A stretch of DNA of 64,000 nt from Gloeopeniophorella convolvens. Lineage: Eukaryota > Basidiomycota > Agaricomycetes > Russulales. The stretch is taken from assembly GCA_022496205.1 (NCBI GenBank), contig WTXD01000005.1, positions 124,001 through 188,000 on the forward strand. The letters run 5' to 3'. The notes beneath the pieces are model-generated. The model ran no database searches. It saw nothing but the letters and a program-made list of their open reading frames with translations, and had not been told where the DNA came from. Numbering within the stretch: position 1 is the first letter of the stretch; each line of letters opens with the position of its first letter. Below, in pieces: positions 11,170-22,386 of this stretch. Both the position numbers and the translations under genes were made by a program.

Positions 11170-11867
11170 GTCGCGGATCCCGGGTTGAGGATACGAGTGT
11201 TTGAGGGTCGGGCTGAATCCGCTTGCCGGGCATGCAGATTAGATCTTGGGCTGAACGAGATGGCTCTAGCTAGAATGTCCACGAACATCTTGCATGGCCT
11301 CACAGGAGTCTGGCTGCGGGGAACTCGGATGCGCAGCTGATGGGACATCAACGGTCCTATTGACCAATGTTCCGCCGAGTGACTTGGTTTGCGCAGCTAC
11401 ACACGTAGAGCGACCTTGACATCAGTAGGAACGAGTCAGCCGAGGCTCAGAGCAATGCGGCGAGTGCCGAGCAGTCCGCAGCGTGCGCCCGCGCCAATAA
11501 TTCCGCAGGAATAAACGCACATGCTTGTATTGTAGGTGAGACCCAAGCAAGCCACTAGATGGAGACGGGACAAGGTGGATGTGGTGGAGCGACTGGAAGG
11601 AGCGAGAGTCGAATGGGAGGCCGACGGAAGCGCCGGAAAGCGCCGGAGCGGCATAGTCTGTGGGCGCTTAGACGGATCCGAGGCCCGCGCAGCTGCGCCA
11701 CTCGGCTCGGGCAGCTGGAGAGGCCACTCACAGCCTCCGACCTCTCTGGCCGGTGGTCGTGCCCATGCCCTCGCCAATCTCTTTCATATAACACCCATCT
11801 ACCCACCAAACCACCACCATCCCTCCCACTTCCGCCCAGCACACCCCGCCACCAGCCTACGACGAAC
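11170..11867. other. Intergenic, promoter side of the Nudix gene
   Basis: No gene recognised. A frame in phase with the Nudix protein stays open back to 11559, but it lacks conserved features and would add a basic, unstructured extension. The ATG at 11868 is preferred because the protein then begins right before the first beta strand of the Nudix fold. The C-rich, TC-rich run at 11780-11866 resembles a leader. Confidence 0.4.
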
Positions 11868-12428
11868 ATGGAGTCCCGGTACGCGACGGAGCAGTTCCCG
11901 TCCTCCAACTTCCTCATCTGCGGCGGATCCATCCTCTTCGAGTCGACGCACGCGCCGCTCAGGATCTGCCTCCTCCGCCACAACGTCCGCGACGAGTGGC
12001 TGCTGCCAAAGGGCCGCAAGGACCGCGGCGAGGGCGTGACCGCGGCCGCCATGCGCGAGACGTACGAGGAGACGGGCTACCCGTGCAGGCTGCTGCCGCT
12101 CGACCTCGTGACGCGCGCGCCCGAGCCAGGCGCGCAGACCAAGGACGCGCCTGCGCTCGTGGAGAAGAGCGAGGAGCCGTTCATGCTCACGCTGCGGCGC
12201 ACCGTGCCCAACGGCGGCGTCAAGTTCATCTGGTGGTACGCGACGGTGTGCACGGGCGAGGAGCACGTCGACGGCACGCAGACCGCCGCCGAGAACTTCA
12301 GCAGCCGGTTCTTTGATGTTGAGGAGGCGGTGACGACGGCGACGTTCCAGGCGGACCGCGACGTGATTGCGCGGGCGGCCGAGCTGGTGCGCGCAACGTA
12401 TCCCGAGGCGAGGGAGTCGGCTTCCTGA
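11868..12428 (+). CDS. Nudix hydrolase, diphosphoinositol polyphosphate phosphohydrolase-like
   Basis: Unspliced 186-aa protein with a full Nudix box: G-x5-E-x7-RETYEETGY beginning at GRKDRGE (about residues 48-70). It meets the GX5EX7REUXEEXGU consensus, so the Mg2+-binding Glu residues are present. Before the box stands LPKGRKDRGEG, the layout typical of enzymes that cut diphosphoinositol polyphosphates or dinucleoside polyphosphates. After it, FMLTLRRTVPNGGVKFIWWY and SSRFFDVEEAV fit the rest of the fold. No targeting signal is visible, so a cytosolic or nuclear site is likely. Substrate cannot be read from the sequence; DIPP-like is the best guess from the PKGR lead-in. Confidence 0.85.
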   Translation: MESRYATEQFPSSNFLICGGSILFESTHAPLRICLLRHNVRDEWLLPKGRKDRGEGVTAAAMRETYEETGYPCRLLPLDLVTRAPEPGAQTKDAPALVEKSEEPFMLTLRRTVPNGGVKFIWWYATVCTGEEHVDGTQTAAENFSSRFFDVEEAVTTATFQADRDVIARAAELVRATYPEARESAS

Positions 12429-12617
12429 CGGCTCCTCCTCCCCTCTTTCTCGTGCGCTGATGTGTGCCTGGTAGAATTTCTGTTTCCAAGTAGTGTACGC
12501 GATCAGGTTAGTACAGGAGGACGGTGAATAGACCTGCGTGGTATTCGGGTAGTACATAGATGTAGCGATAGAAGATCAACAAGTTGTGTATGGCCCTACG
12601 TCATCAATAAAATTGGG

Positions 12618-14478
12618 ATGTGGGTCGCTAGCGCTGCATGTGCCATGAGCCAAGACAAAGTCGAAACGAAGGCTCCCACGCGAGCATTCTTTGCTACGAC
12701 CTCGATGGTGGCCCCAATCGCCCTCCCGAGCCCCGTCACGGGCGGCTCCCCGCACTCGCGTCGTCTCCACGTTCTCCTCCCCCGCAGACACCGTCCCTAC
12801 CTCGCGCTCATCGCTCTCGCCGCCTGCGCCGGCTTCTTCCTGTTCCACTCGTTTTCGTCCGATGACCCGCTGTCAGCGTACTTGCGGGACCTCCCAGAAC
12901 CGGAGGGCGGCCCAAACCCGCCACGGTTCGCTGCCTGGCACGAGCGCGAACAGCAGCTGCCACAGCACAACCCAGACCTACCGTACCCGCAAGGTCGCAA
13001 CGGCCGCTACATCCGCTTTTCCAACCAGATATTCGGTGCGTTGCCCCCACGGTTGCGGTTGGGTCCTGCGTTGGTCAGCTGAGCGTGCTTCTGAAGGTTT
13101 GGGGTGGGGTAACGCAATGCAGGAGATGCTGTTTAACGCGCACCTCGCATACCTCTCCAAACGCACGTACGTCCCCTCGCCAGTATTGAAACCGCGCCTG
13201 CGTGCTGATCCCGTCGCTCCGGCGCTTCCACCAGGTATGTGTTCGACAACTACACTTGGGAAAAGACGGCAAACGACTTTTCCGATTTCAACGGGAAGCC
13301 CATCCCAGCGCGCGTGCCGCTCACAGCGCTAGTCGTTGGTGCGCGCGCTTCGCCCGGATGCACGAGTGTATGCGCGCTAACGGGGAAGCCTCTTGCACTT
13401 AGGCCCGATAGCGGGGGACCCGTTCCCGGCGCACACCGGCATGCCGCCGGCCGTGAATGTCGAGTTCTTCAATGAGGTCTGCCCAAACCGGACCGTCATT
13501 GACAAGGCCGAGGTCAACGACGCGCTCTCGGACGCGTCCGCGTCCACGATCCTGCAGGCGTGGCTGGACAAGCTCGAGCGCGTCGATGACAGGTGCATAG
13601 AGATCAAGGAGTATTCGGGGCAGATCTTTGACTTTTGGTGCGTGCCACCTGCTCTAGCTCGAGTCCGTCGTTCAACTTTGCTCCACATAGGCTATTTGGG
13701 GACTCGCGAAGACTGCTCGACATCTGGCCCTCCATCTCGAGCTCACCTATCCTGACCCACTGGGCTTGGTCGCCCTTGCTAGTGGCCGCCCTCGCCCTCA
13801 ACGCACATGCAATCCACCCTGCGCTGGCCTCGCCCCCTCCCCCACATTCGCCCTCATCGAACCTACCTGCTCTGACCGGCTTACTTGCCCTGCACATCCG
13901 GCGCGGTGACTTTATTGACCACTGCACGGGCCTCGCGAACTGGTCCTCGCGTTACATGGGCTTCAACGAGCTCCCGGGGCTGCCCGACCGCTTCGCCGAG
14001 GCGTCCCCGCCGAGCGCGGGCAATGCGCCGCCCGAGGAGCACGCGCGCTACCGCGCGCACTGCTTCCCCGAGATCGAGCAGATCGTCGCGCGTGTGCGCG
14101 CGGTGCGCGCAGAGCTGCACCCGCGCGTGCCGCTCTCGCGCGTGTACGTGCTCACGAACGGGCGGCCCGAGTGGCTCGCGGAGCTCAAGGACGCGCTGCA
14201 GGCGGACGCGCAGCGCACGGGCATGCCGCGCTGGGCGAACATCGGGACGAGCCGCGACGTGCGGCTGACGGGCGAGCAGCGGCACAATGCGCAGGCGATG
14301 GACATGGCAGCTGCGCAGCGCGCGGAGGTGTTCCTCGGGAACGGGGTGCGTGCTTACATTGCGCTGCGGGCGTGCTTGGCTGATCTTGTATGGTGGTCAG
14401 TTCTCGAGCTTGACGTCGAACGTTGTCATGCTGCGGGCAGCGCAGGGTGTTCCGTGGGACCAGTCGCGCTTCTGGTGA
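12618..14478 (+). CDS. O-fucosyltransferase-like type II membrane glycosyltransferase, array copy 1
   Basis: First of three tandem paralogs. Exons are 12618-13035, 13097-13166, 13235-13338, 13403-13637, 13691-14345 and 14401-14478 (519 aa; a second ATG at 12645 would give 510). A short basic N-terminus precedes one membrane anchor (LALIALAACAGFFLFHSF), as in Golgi type II enzymes. The lumenal part has LPQHNPDLPYPQGRNGRYIR, GWGNAMQEMLFNAHLAY, EVCPNRTVID, LLALHIRRGDFIDHC, RVYVLTNGRPEWL, QRHNAQAMDMA and FSSLTSNVVMLR. The HxRRGDF motif and the SSLTSN end are hallmarks of GDP-fucose-dependent O-fucosyltransferase-like enzymes, where the Arg binds GDP-fucose. The acceptor is unknown. Intron 1 ends in AAG. 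The N-terminal extension is longer than in its sisters. Confidence 0.82.
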
Positions 14479-15667
14479 GCACCTCATGGGCCACGCTGGT
14501 ACAGGGACTGGCGCCCACATACTTGGTGCGCGCACACGACGAGCGCACTGACGAGAGTGGCATATACCACCGCCGGGCGAGATTGATACCCCGTACGAAC
14601 TGCTTTGGATATAGGCTGCGTTCATAATATTGTCTCGTTTAGCTGTGAGATGCAAGTATAAACTCGCTGTTCGTGGACCCGTTGCACGCTAGGGACAGAC
14701 CTAGCAGGCTTGGCCGAGGAGCATTGAGCGTGGTTCGGCCGAGAGGCGCCGATTGCCGAAAGTCCGAATTCCAAGCTAGTCGGTGATGTCGCCAGCCGCG
14801 GGACCGCGGGAGGCGCCCGCCCACAGGTACCTAGTACCTCTTCGCCCGACAACCAGGTCAGGATAGGTCTCCACGGCACGCTCACCCGCCAACCTGCCGG
14901 CGGAACTCGGGCTCATCTCGGAGGATGCTTATGCATTCCTCGACCTTTCTTGAACTCGGATTCCATGCCGCGTCGTGCCGGGGCGGATCCACCCTGGAGT
15001 GTCTGGATCTGCGGCACATCGTCGACATCTGCCATCGCGTCGCGATTCGCACCACCCGCAATTTGTGTGCGCGAGGGTCGGACCTGCCTGCACGGCGAGC
15101 CCTCTCCGCGCAGGCTCCCTACGACTGGGATTGGCGCAGCACAACGCACGGCTCTGCAGGGGGAGGGGTGTTAGAGACATCGGCCGTGTCAGCTTGCAGT
15201 CCAACTTGACCTGTTGCGCGTCGCGGCGTGCTGGTGCTGGCGCCGAGTGTCGTTGATATGCCCCAGCGCCTGCCATAATCAGGGTTAGCATCCTCTACGC
15301 ATCAGCTGTTATCAGCTGTTCGATGGCCTCCACATACCAGGACGGAGTGTTACGGAGCACCTGGAGGAGCTGGAGGGGGGAATCCTCTTCCCTTTTGCAC
15401 AGAGATGTTGGAGGAACTTCAGGTGATTGCACGCCGCTTGATCATCCTCCCCCATTTCGCTCCCAATGGCAGCGCAGGATGTTTTTATGGATTCTGACAG
15501 GTCAGCAGGCGAAGCGTACCGGGAACGAGGTTGCTATCAGCGTCCATTACTGGCCGGCGCTTCAGACCAACATGAAGCACTACAGGAGGGATACTTATTC
15601 TCTCTCTCCCACGCAACCTATCCGAGTAACCTCTTCTTCTCTTGCACGCCAAACCAACTCCCCTCGT
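14479..15667. other. Intergenic between array copies 1 and 2
   Basis: No gene recognised. Several overlapping open frames at 14913-15291 on both strands have no family features. I see no obvious extra remnant of the glycosyltransferase here. Confidence 0.35.
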
Positions 15668-17422
15668 ATGCAACTCCCAGGCCCCGCGACGAGCAAGCCT
15701 CCCGCCGGCTGCGCGTCCGCCCTCAAAGGCCTCCTCCCGCGCCGCCTGCGTCTCGTGCACGCCCTCGTCGCGCTCCCCTTCTGCCTTGCCGTTTTCGTTG
15801 CGCACAGGCTCTTCTGGGCCGACGAGCTCGCGCCGTACCTCAAGGGGCTGCCCCCGCCCGAGCTCGGCCCGCTCCCGCCCAGGTTCTATGAGTGGCACGA
15901 GCGCGAGAAGCAGCTGCCGCAGCACAACGCGGACCTCCCGTACCCTCAGGGCAAGCACGGCCGCTACGTGCGCTTTTCCAACCTCGTCATCGGTGCGTGG
16001 GCGTCACACCTGCATCTGCTCGCGCACTGATGCGCCCCGTGCGGTCTGCAGGGTCGGGCTGGGGCAACGTCATGCAGGAGCTCGTCCTCAATGCGCATCT
16101 CGCATACATGTCGAAGCGCACGTAGGTGTTCTCCCTTTTATTACCTGGGCCGGCGTTCGTGTCCTAACAATCTCGTCGACAGGTATGTGTTCCACAACTT
16201 TACGTGGGACGGCAGACCTGAGGACTACTCCGAATTCAACGGCAAGTCAATCCCCGCACGGGTCCCGCTCACTGCGCTCATCACCGGTAATGTCTCTCCC
16301 GCCGTATCTCTTCCTCTGGATCCCCGTTAACCCTCCTCGCACGCAGGCCCCATGGCCGGGGACCCCTTCCCCACCTCTGCGGGCATGCCGCCCGCCGTGA
16401 TCCCGCAGTTTTTCGACGAGGTCTGCCCTAACCGCACGATCCTCGATAGCGCGGTGGTCAATGGCCCGCTGGCGTGGGCGTCTGGTGCGACTCTGATGGA
16501 CGCGTGGATCGCGAAGCTGAACAGCGTAGAGGACCGGTGCGTGGAGATCGCGCCGACCGCCCCGCATATCTTCGACTACTTGTACGCCCGCTGCTCGTCT
16601 GCGGGGCGCTCTGGCTGACCCTGGTGATACGCAAGGTTGTTCGGCGACTCGCGACGCTTGCTCGACATCTGGCCGGCCCTGTCCAAGTCCCCCATCGTAA
16701 CCCACTTTGCCTGGTCGCCCCTGATCGCCGCCGCCCTCGCCGCCAACGCACGCATCATCCACCCTGCGCTCTCCCGGCTCCCGCAGCCACACTTGCCCGC
16801 CTCCACGTTCCCGCTGCTCAAAGGCCTCCTCGCACTGCACATCCGGCGCGGCGACTTTGTCGAGCACTGCAACAACCTCGCGAACTGGTCTTCGCGCTAC
16901 ATGGGGTTCAACGACTTCCCCGACTTCCCGGACCACTTCCCGGACCCAGCTGAGCCGAGCGGGGGCAACGCGCCGCCCGAGGAGGCCGCGCGCTACCGCG
17001 CGCACTGCTTCCCCGAGATCGAGCAGATCGTCGCGCGCGTGCGGGGCGTGCGCCGGGAGCTCGCGCCGAGCACGCTGCTGAAGCGCATCTACGTGCTTAC
17101 CAACGGCCGGCCGGAGTGGCTCGAGGAGCTCAAGGCCGCGCTGCAGTTCGACGCGGCGCGCGAGGGCATGCCGCGCTGGACGCACATCGCGACGAGCCGG
17201 GATCTGCGCATGACGCGCGAGCAGCGGCACAATGCGCAGGCGATGGACATGGCGGTTGCGAATCGCGCGGACGTCTTCATTGGGAACGGGGTGCGTTGCC
17301 GCTCTGTGACTGAGTGCTGGGTGTTGGGGCTGACTAGGGCGCAGTGGTCTAGCCTGACGTCGAACGTCAACATGCTACGCGTGGCCCAGGGCTTGGCTTG
17401 GAACAGCACGCGGTTCTGGTGA
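15668..17422 (+). CDS. O-fucosyltransferase-like glycosyltransferase, array copy 2
   Basis: Second tandem copy. Exons are 15668-15992, 16052-16121, 16183-16286, 16347-16581, 16636-17290 and 17345-17422 (488 aa). The start at 15668 gives a short basic head followed by a membrane anchor (LVHALVALPFCLAVFVAHRLF). The lumenal domain repeats the copy-1 order: LPQHNADLPYPQGKHGRYVR, GSGWGNVMQELVLNAHLAY, PMAGDPFP, EVCPNRTILD, LLALHIRRGDFVEHC, RIYVLTNGRPEWLEEL, QRHNAQAMDMAVANRADVFI and WSSLTSNVNMLR. Exons 2, 3, 5 and 6 are the same length as in copies 1 and 3 (70, 104, 655 and 78 nt), so the copies arose by DNA-level duplication. Intron 4 ends in AAG. The catalytic Arg of HIRRGDF is kept, so activity is plausible; substrate is unknown. 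Confidence 0.83.
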
Positions 17423-17939
17423 ACGGCCCGATGTTTCAATGAAGCCGTCTCCCTGCGTGCAGGGGCGCAGGTTGTGCTGAAGGACGCTCCAAAAAACCTG
17501 TGGCAGGATCACATACATGCTCAGGAACTTTTATCCAATAGCTCAGGAACGTTTGTGGGATCTTATGTTTGAACGGGTCGGCGGTATTACATTATAGGTA
17601 CAACTCGTTCGTTAGGGGTAAGGTAGTGAGTATACTGTACTAGAGGTGTCAGCGGGGATGACATGTATACCCAACCACATTTGTTGTCTTCTAAAATCCA
17701 ACTTGAGCTCAAGCGCAAAAGATCGTATCGAACAAGGTATCGAACATAGCTCCATGACTGTGACGGTACCAGGCGCGCGCTGACGAAGCGCTCGCTCGCG
17801 ACCGTGGCGCGCGGCACGTGGTGCTCAGCTCGGAGTCACGTTCCCGCGAGCTCGATGGCGCGGCCGGTATGTCCGATACCACCTCTTGCTCCCGTACACC
17901 TCGTTACACGCGGACTCATAGTACCCTCAGCGCGAACCT
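17423..17939. other. 3' flank of array copy 2
   Basis: No gene seen. The AT-richer part at 17520-17720 probably includes the transcript end of copy 2. A similar sequence follows copy 3 near 21940-22150 (shared words such as ggtgtcagc, gacatg and tatacccaa), so the 3' flank was duplicated with the gene. Confidence 0.45.
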
Positions 17940-18570
17940 GCAGAGCGGCAGCGAGCCCTTTCACCTTCCACGCCCCTTGGTGCCCGAAAAGGCTTCCTGG
18001 ATGGCATTCAACAACGTTGACCCTTGATCCTGCCTGATCCACCTCCCTGCGCTGTGACCTGTCTTCAAGAATCCTTCCCCACGCTCAGCTGTATCGAACA
18101 TGCCTGTTCTCGCAAGCACGCTTATTCTTACCAGTCAATCAGACGAACGTCGCCAGCTACTGATTCACGGAGGTTTCCGATGACGTAATTCCCGAAGTCG
18201 CTATATGCATACCGCGCACCAGCTGCCTCGAGACTGAATGGATCGCCATAGCGCGCGGGCAATGCGCGGAGAGGTGAGCTACGGCGGTCCCTGCACATCT
18301 ATGTGTTCACTAATGGGTGCCCCAAGCGACTCGCGTAGATCAAGGATGCACGAAGACGGATGCTCCGTGACAGCGCGTCGGTATCTGTGGTTTACAGTCG
18401 AGCGGCGGCACTGCGTCCAGGCGATGGACATGACGGCGGCGCGTAGATATTCCTCGGCAGTGGAGTGTGCTCAAGTCTCTTCAAGTCCCCCTCCTATCTT
18501 TAACCTTCCTGTGCCGACAACCGTTGGCGATGGTTCCTGGCCTCAGGGTCGGACGTCGTCACGCTACCCG
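17940..18570 (+). pseudogene. Relic of a fourth O-fucosyltransferase-like copy
   Basis: Scattered blocks match the large fifth and last exons of the array genes, in order but in several frames. At about 17992-18020 a SWMAFNN block matches SRYMGFND. At about 18285-18330 HIYVFTNGCPK matches RIYVLTNGRPE. At 18400-18467 ERRHCVQAMDMTAAR matches EQRHNAQAMDMAVAN. At about 18540-18566 the DNA resembles the exon-6 region encoding SLTSNVVMLR. Frame changes and in-frame stops separate the blocks, the HxRRGDF exon part is missing, and no exons 1-4 are recognisable nearby. It is therefore a dead copy. Seen directly by comparison with the two neighbours; the age of the event cannot be judged. Confidence 0.7.
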
Positions 18571-20031
18571 ATCGGGCTAATCGCCATTCTGGTGAGCGCT
18601 GTATGAGGCTACCCAACCCAACGCTTCTGACCTCCACGTAGATCGTGTACGTTGTTCAAGTCATACGACGTATATGCATGCACACAAAAAGACGATCTGT
18701 CGACGAGAATAAACGATCCATCGACGAGGTCGTGACATACACATTTACCTCCATGCGCGCTACTCAGCACACGGTGCCCACGAGACGGATCCGATACCAC
18801 CCACCCGGCCACTATGCACCTAATTTGTATGTACTGTGGGGCGAGTTGATGGGTCTCCCTAAAAAAAAATCCGTTGTCGTGCAGGGGGTTGCCGGTGGTG
18901 GGTCTGCTGACATCGGCTAGAACGCCTCTGGCGCGTGTTTTCAGATTTGTCTCCATAAAATGGGCAACTGGTACGTACGCCACGCTACGAGAAGGCTTTT
19001 ACGTTGGATTGCTACTTGGCCTGACCACGAAGGCTGCTGCGAAGGGGCGGTGCAGACGCGCGCTCACCGCACGACCTCGACCATGCGTCCGCTGATGCTA
19101 CAGTACGTAACACATAATAAACGACAATGCGAGCCCTCAATGGATCTCGCCTACCCCAGCACCCGCGTGTCTCAGAACCCACTCACACAACCTTTTTTAT
19201 TGTCTGATCGTGCAGGACCTCGCTGCACAGCCCGCCTACTCGGGGACGGCCAAACTCAAGCAGAATAAGAGGGATCGCGCACATGTTCTCAGGCGCTGCG
19301 GGCGCCCGTCCTGTGCGGTTCTCCCGTGGTCGATCCTGTTGCAACTTTGGTACGGGGGCGCCTGCATGGGTAGCAGACCACGTTGCATCAGAGGCGCATC
19401 GACTGAGCATTATCCGACACCGGATGCCGACGCGCGCCGCGGGCTCTGTGGCCGTGCCCCCTCGCTCTCGAAAAGCATCCAACGACGCCCGATTGCCCAG
19501 CGGCGCCAGTCCCTCATGGCTGCTGGGTGTTGCAGCCTTTCCGCAGCGAGTCGGTGGTGCCCGATTGTTGCTGCTTGGCACATCTCTCGGCGCGAGAACG
19601 ACTTACCCTTCGGGGCCGCCTCCCTGGTGCTCGGGCTCAAAGACGCGCCCGAGCTGCCTCTAGGGGCTCGCTGGCTAGGCCAGTAAGTCCCTGGTGCAAG
19701 TGCAGAATCAGATTCCTCGTTCACATCATAGGCAGTGCTACGAGACACGTATCGTGCTGAATTGGGGAATAATATTTCTTCCAGAGCGAGAACACGGAGG
19801 GCCTCTAAGTTGGTTGCAAGGCGCTTGACCCCTCCTTCCTCCGGCGGCTGTGCGGGGTTTGTTGGCTCCCACAGATCATCAGTAAGCCTGCCCACGCGTG
19901 CAAGGGTACGGTTGTGGATGTACCCGTGATTGGGGGGAACGTTGTGGTGACCATGCGCGGGCATTTTTATCCGCGCAAGCCCAACTAACTACTCAACCCC
20001 ACTTCCACCCACTCCTCCATCATCCCCACCT
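18571..20031. other. Intergenic within the array
   Basis: No functional gene recognised. A short stretch near 19126-19170 weakly resembles exon 2 of the array genes (ctcaatg..atctcgc.tac), but the match is too short to call. Open frames on both strands at 19183-19686 overlap and carry no conserved motif. Confidence 0.35.
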
Positions 20032-21821
20032 ATGCTACTCCCAAACCCTGTGACGATTAAGATCCACAGGGGCGCAGCGTCCGTACTCCCGCTCATCCTA
20101 CCGTGCCGTATGCGTGCAGTGCACGCGGTCATCGTGCTCGTGTTCTTTCTCAGCGTCGTATTCACGCACAATTTTTTTTTCGAGACGGACGAACTCGCCC
20201 CTTTCCTCGTAGGCCTACCCCCTCCAGAGCGCAGTATACTCCCACCCAAGTTCTACGCGTGGTACGACCGCGAGAAGCAGCTGCCGCAGCACAACGCGGA
20301 CCTCCCTTACCCGCAGGGTAGGGACGGCCGTTATGTGCGTTTCTCCAACCTTGTCACTGGTGGGTGGTCGCGGTACCCATCTTTGTTTCCCAGCGTTGAT
20401 CTGATGGGCCTCCCCGTCTTGGCAGGGTCCGGCTGGGGCAATGTTATGCAGGAGCTCGTCCTCAACACGCACCTTGCCTACCTGTCGGAGCGCACGTACG
20501 TGTCCCTCTCGTCTCCACCTGGCTAGGCGCTCATCTGGGCCTAACAACCTCGCCGTTGACAGGTACGTGTTCCCTAACTTCACGTGGGACCCTACGCCCG
20601 GCGATTATTCCAAATTCAATGGAAAGCGCATCCCCTCGCGGGTCCCGCTCACTACCCTGCTCGCTGGTAAATATCTCCCGCGCTCTTCCAGCCAAATGAC
20701 CAACCGTTGACCCATCACACGAACAGGTCCGATGGCTGGGCACCCCTTTCCCCCATACGCTCGGGCGGCCCCCGCCGTACTTCCGGAGTTTTTTGAGGAG
20801 GTCTGCCCCAATCGCACAGTTCTCGACCGCGAGGTGGTCAATGGCGCACTGCCGTCCGACGCGTCCGCCGCAACCTTGATGAATGCCTGGGTGAATAAAC
20901 TCAACAGCATCGGGGATCGGTGTGTCGAGATACAAGCCAGCTCCCAGCAAATATTCGATCTTTGGTAAGTCCACTGCTGTCTGTCAATCCGGGGACACGA
21001 TGGCTGACTTAGAGACTGAAGGTTATTTGGCGATTCGTCGCGCATGCTCGATATATGGCCGTCCCTGTCCAACTCTCCCATTCTGACACACTTCGCCTGG
21101 TCGCCTCTGATCACCGCCGCCCTCGCCGCCAATGCACACATCATCCACCCGGCTCTCTTCTCGCTCCCGCTGCCGCACTCGCCCGCCGCCACGCTCCCAC
21201 TACTTAAAGGCCTCCTCGCATTGCACGTCAGGCGCGGCGATTTTGTCAACCACTGCAACCACCTGGCGAACTGGTCCTCGCGCTATATGGCATTCAACGA
21301 CTTTCCCGAGTTCCCGGACCACTTCGTCGACACGACCGAGCCGAGCTGGGGCCATGCATTGCCCGAGGAGGTCGCGCGCTATCGGGCGCAATGCTTCCCC
21401 GACATCGAGCAGATCGTCGCACGAGTGCGGGAAGTGCGCGTGGAGCTTGCGCCGACTACGCCGCTAGACCGAGTATACGTGCTCACAAACGGCCGGGCGA
21501 AGTGGCTGAATAAGCTGAAGGAAGCGCTGCAGCTCGACGCGGCGCGCGAAAGCATGCCATACTGGACGACCATCTCGACGAGCCGGGATCTGCGCATGAC
21601 GCGCGAGCAGCGGCATAACGCGCAGGCGATGGATATGGCGGTCGCAAACCGCGCGGACGTCTTCATTGGGAACGGGGTGCGTTATCATGGCTCCCCCCTT
21701 ACTGAGTGCCGTGCGGAGCTGACGGGTGCCTGTGCTGTCGCAGTGGTCTAGTCTGACGTCGAATGTCAACATGCTGCGCGTGGCTCAGGGCTTTGATTGG
21801 AACACCACGCGTTTCTGGTGA
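20032..21821 (+). CDS. O-fucosyltransferase-like glycosyltransferase, array copy 3
   Basis: Third intact copy. Exons are 20032-20359, 20426-20495, 20563-20666, 20727-20964, 21022-21676 and 21744-21821 (490 aa). The membrane anchor is AVHAVIVLVFFLSVVFTH. The lumenal part keeps LPQHNADLPYPQGRDGRYVR, GSGWGNVMQELVLNTHLAY, PMAGHPFP, EVCPNRTVLD, LLALHVRRGDFVNHC, RVYVLTNGRAKWLNKL, QRHNAQAMDMAVANRADVFI and WSSLTSNVNMLR. It is closer to copy 2 than to copy 1. The variant HVRRGDF still keeps the Arg pair and Asp. Intron 4 ends in AAG, as in copy 2. An internal ATG at 20110 would drop 26 residues and start nearer the anchor. All frames close, so the gene looks functional; its acceptor substrate is unknown. 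Confidence 0.82.
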
Positions 21822-22386
21822 ATAGCACCCACGGCCTATATTCAAAACCACCTTCCCGCGACGTGCGTACAACTCTAGAGGGACGCTGAAGGGAAAGCAT
21901 GGCCTAATGGATTAACTAGCCCACGTAGATGTTTAATAATAATGTTTGGGATAAGTATCTTACATAGTAGCACTGGCACTTTTGGTAGCCAACTTATACC
22001 TGACCGGCCGCTGGTGTCAGCCGATGGGCCGATTTTAAAGTAAAGAGATGGATATCATACCCGTTGCTATGTTGGTGGAGAGGTGCCGGGATTGACATGG
22101 CAGAGTATACCCAATTGCATTTGCTGCCTGAAGCTCCATTTCTTACAAGATATACCCAATTTTACTTCTCAACACCTCGTCTGAGGCTCTAAGTAGGTCC
22201 GAGTGGGCCGACAAGTAAGCTCGAGCTCGAGTGGTTGAATTCCAGTGATCGTGTGTTCCATCAGGTGACCGCACGGCACGCAGTGTGAGTGACCGATCGC
22301 GATCAATCTACATTTGCATCGATATCGCCGCTCCGCTCTCCCCTCGGTCAATCATACAAATTATCTGTAAAAAGGGATTCTCTGCG
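21822..22386. other. Intergenic, 3' flank of array copy 3
   Basis: Holds the probable transcript end of copy 3 and the promoter of the SDR gene. The part at 21940-22150 resembles the 3' flank of copy 2. No coding feature is recognised. Confidence 0.4.

Noticed and set aside
19120..19170. Short resemblance to exon 2 of the glycosyltransferase array
   Set aside because: Only about 30 bases agree and no neighbouring blocks follow, so I cannot separate it from chance.
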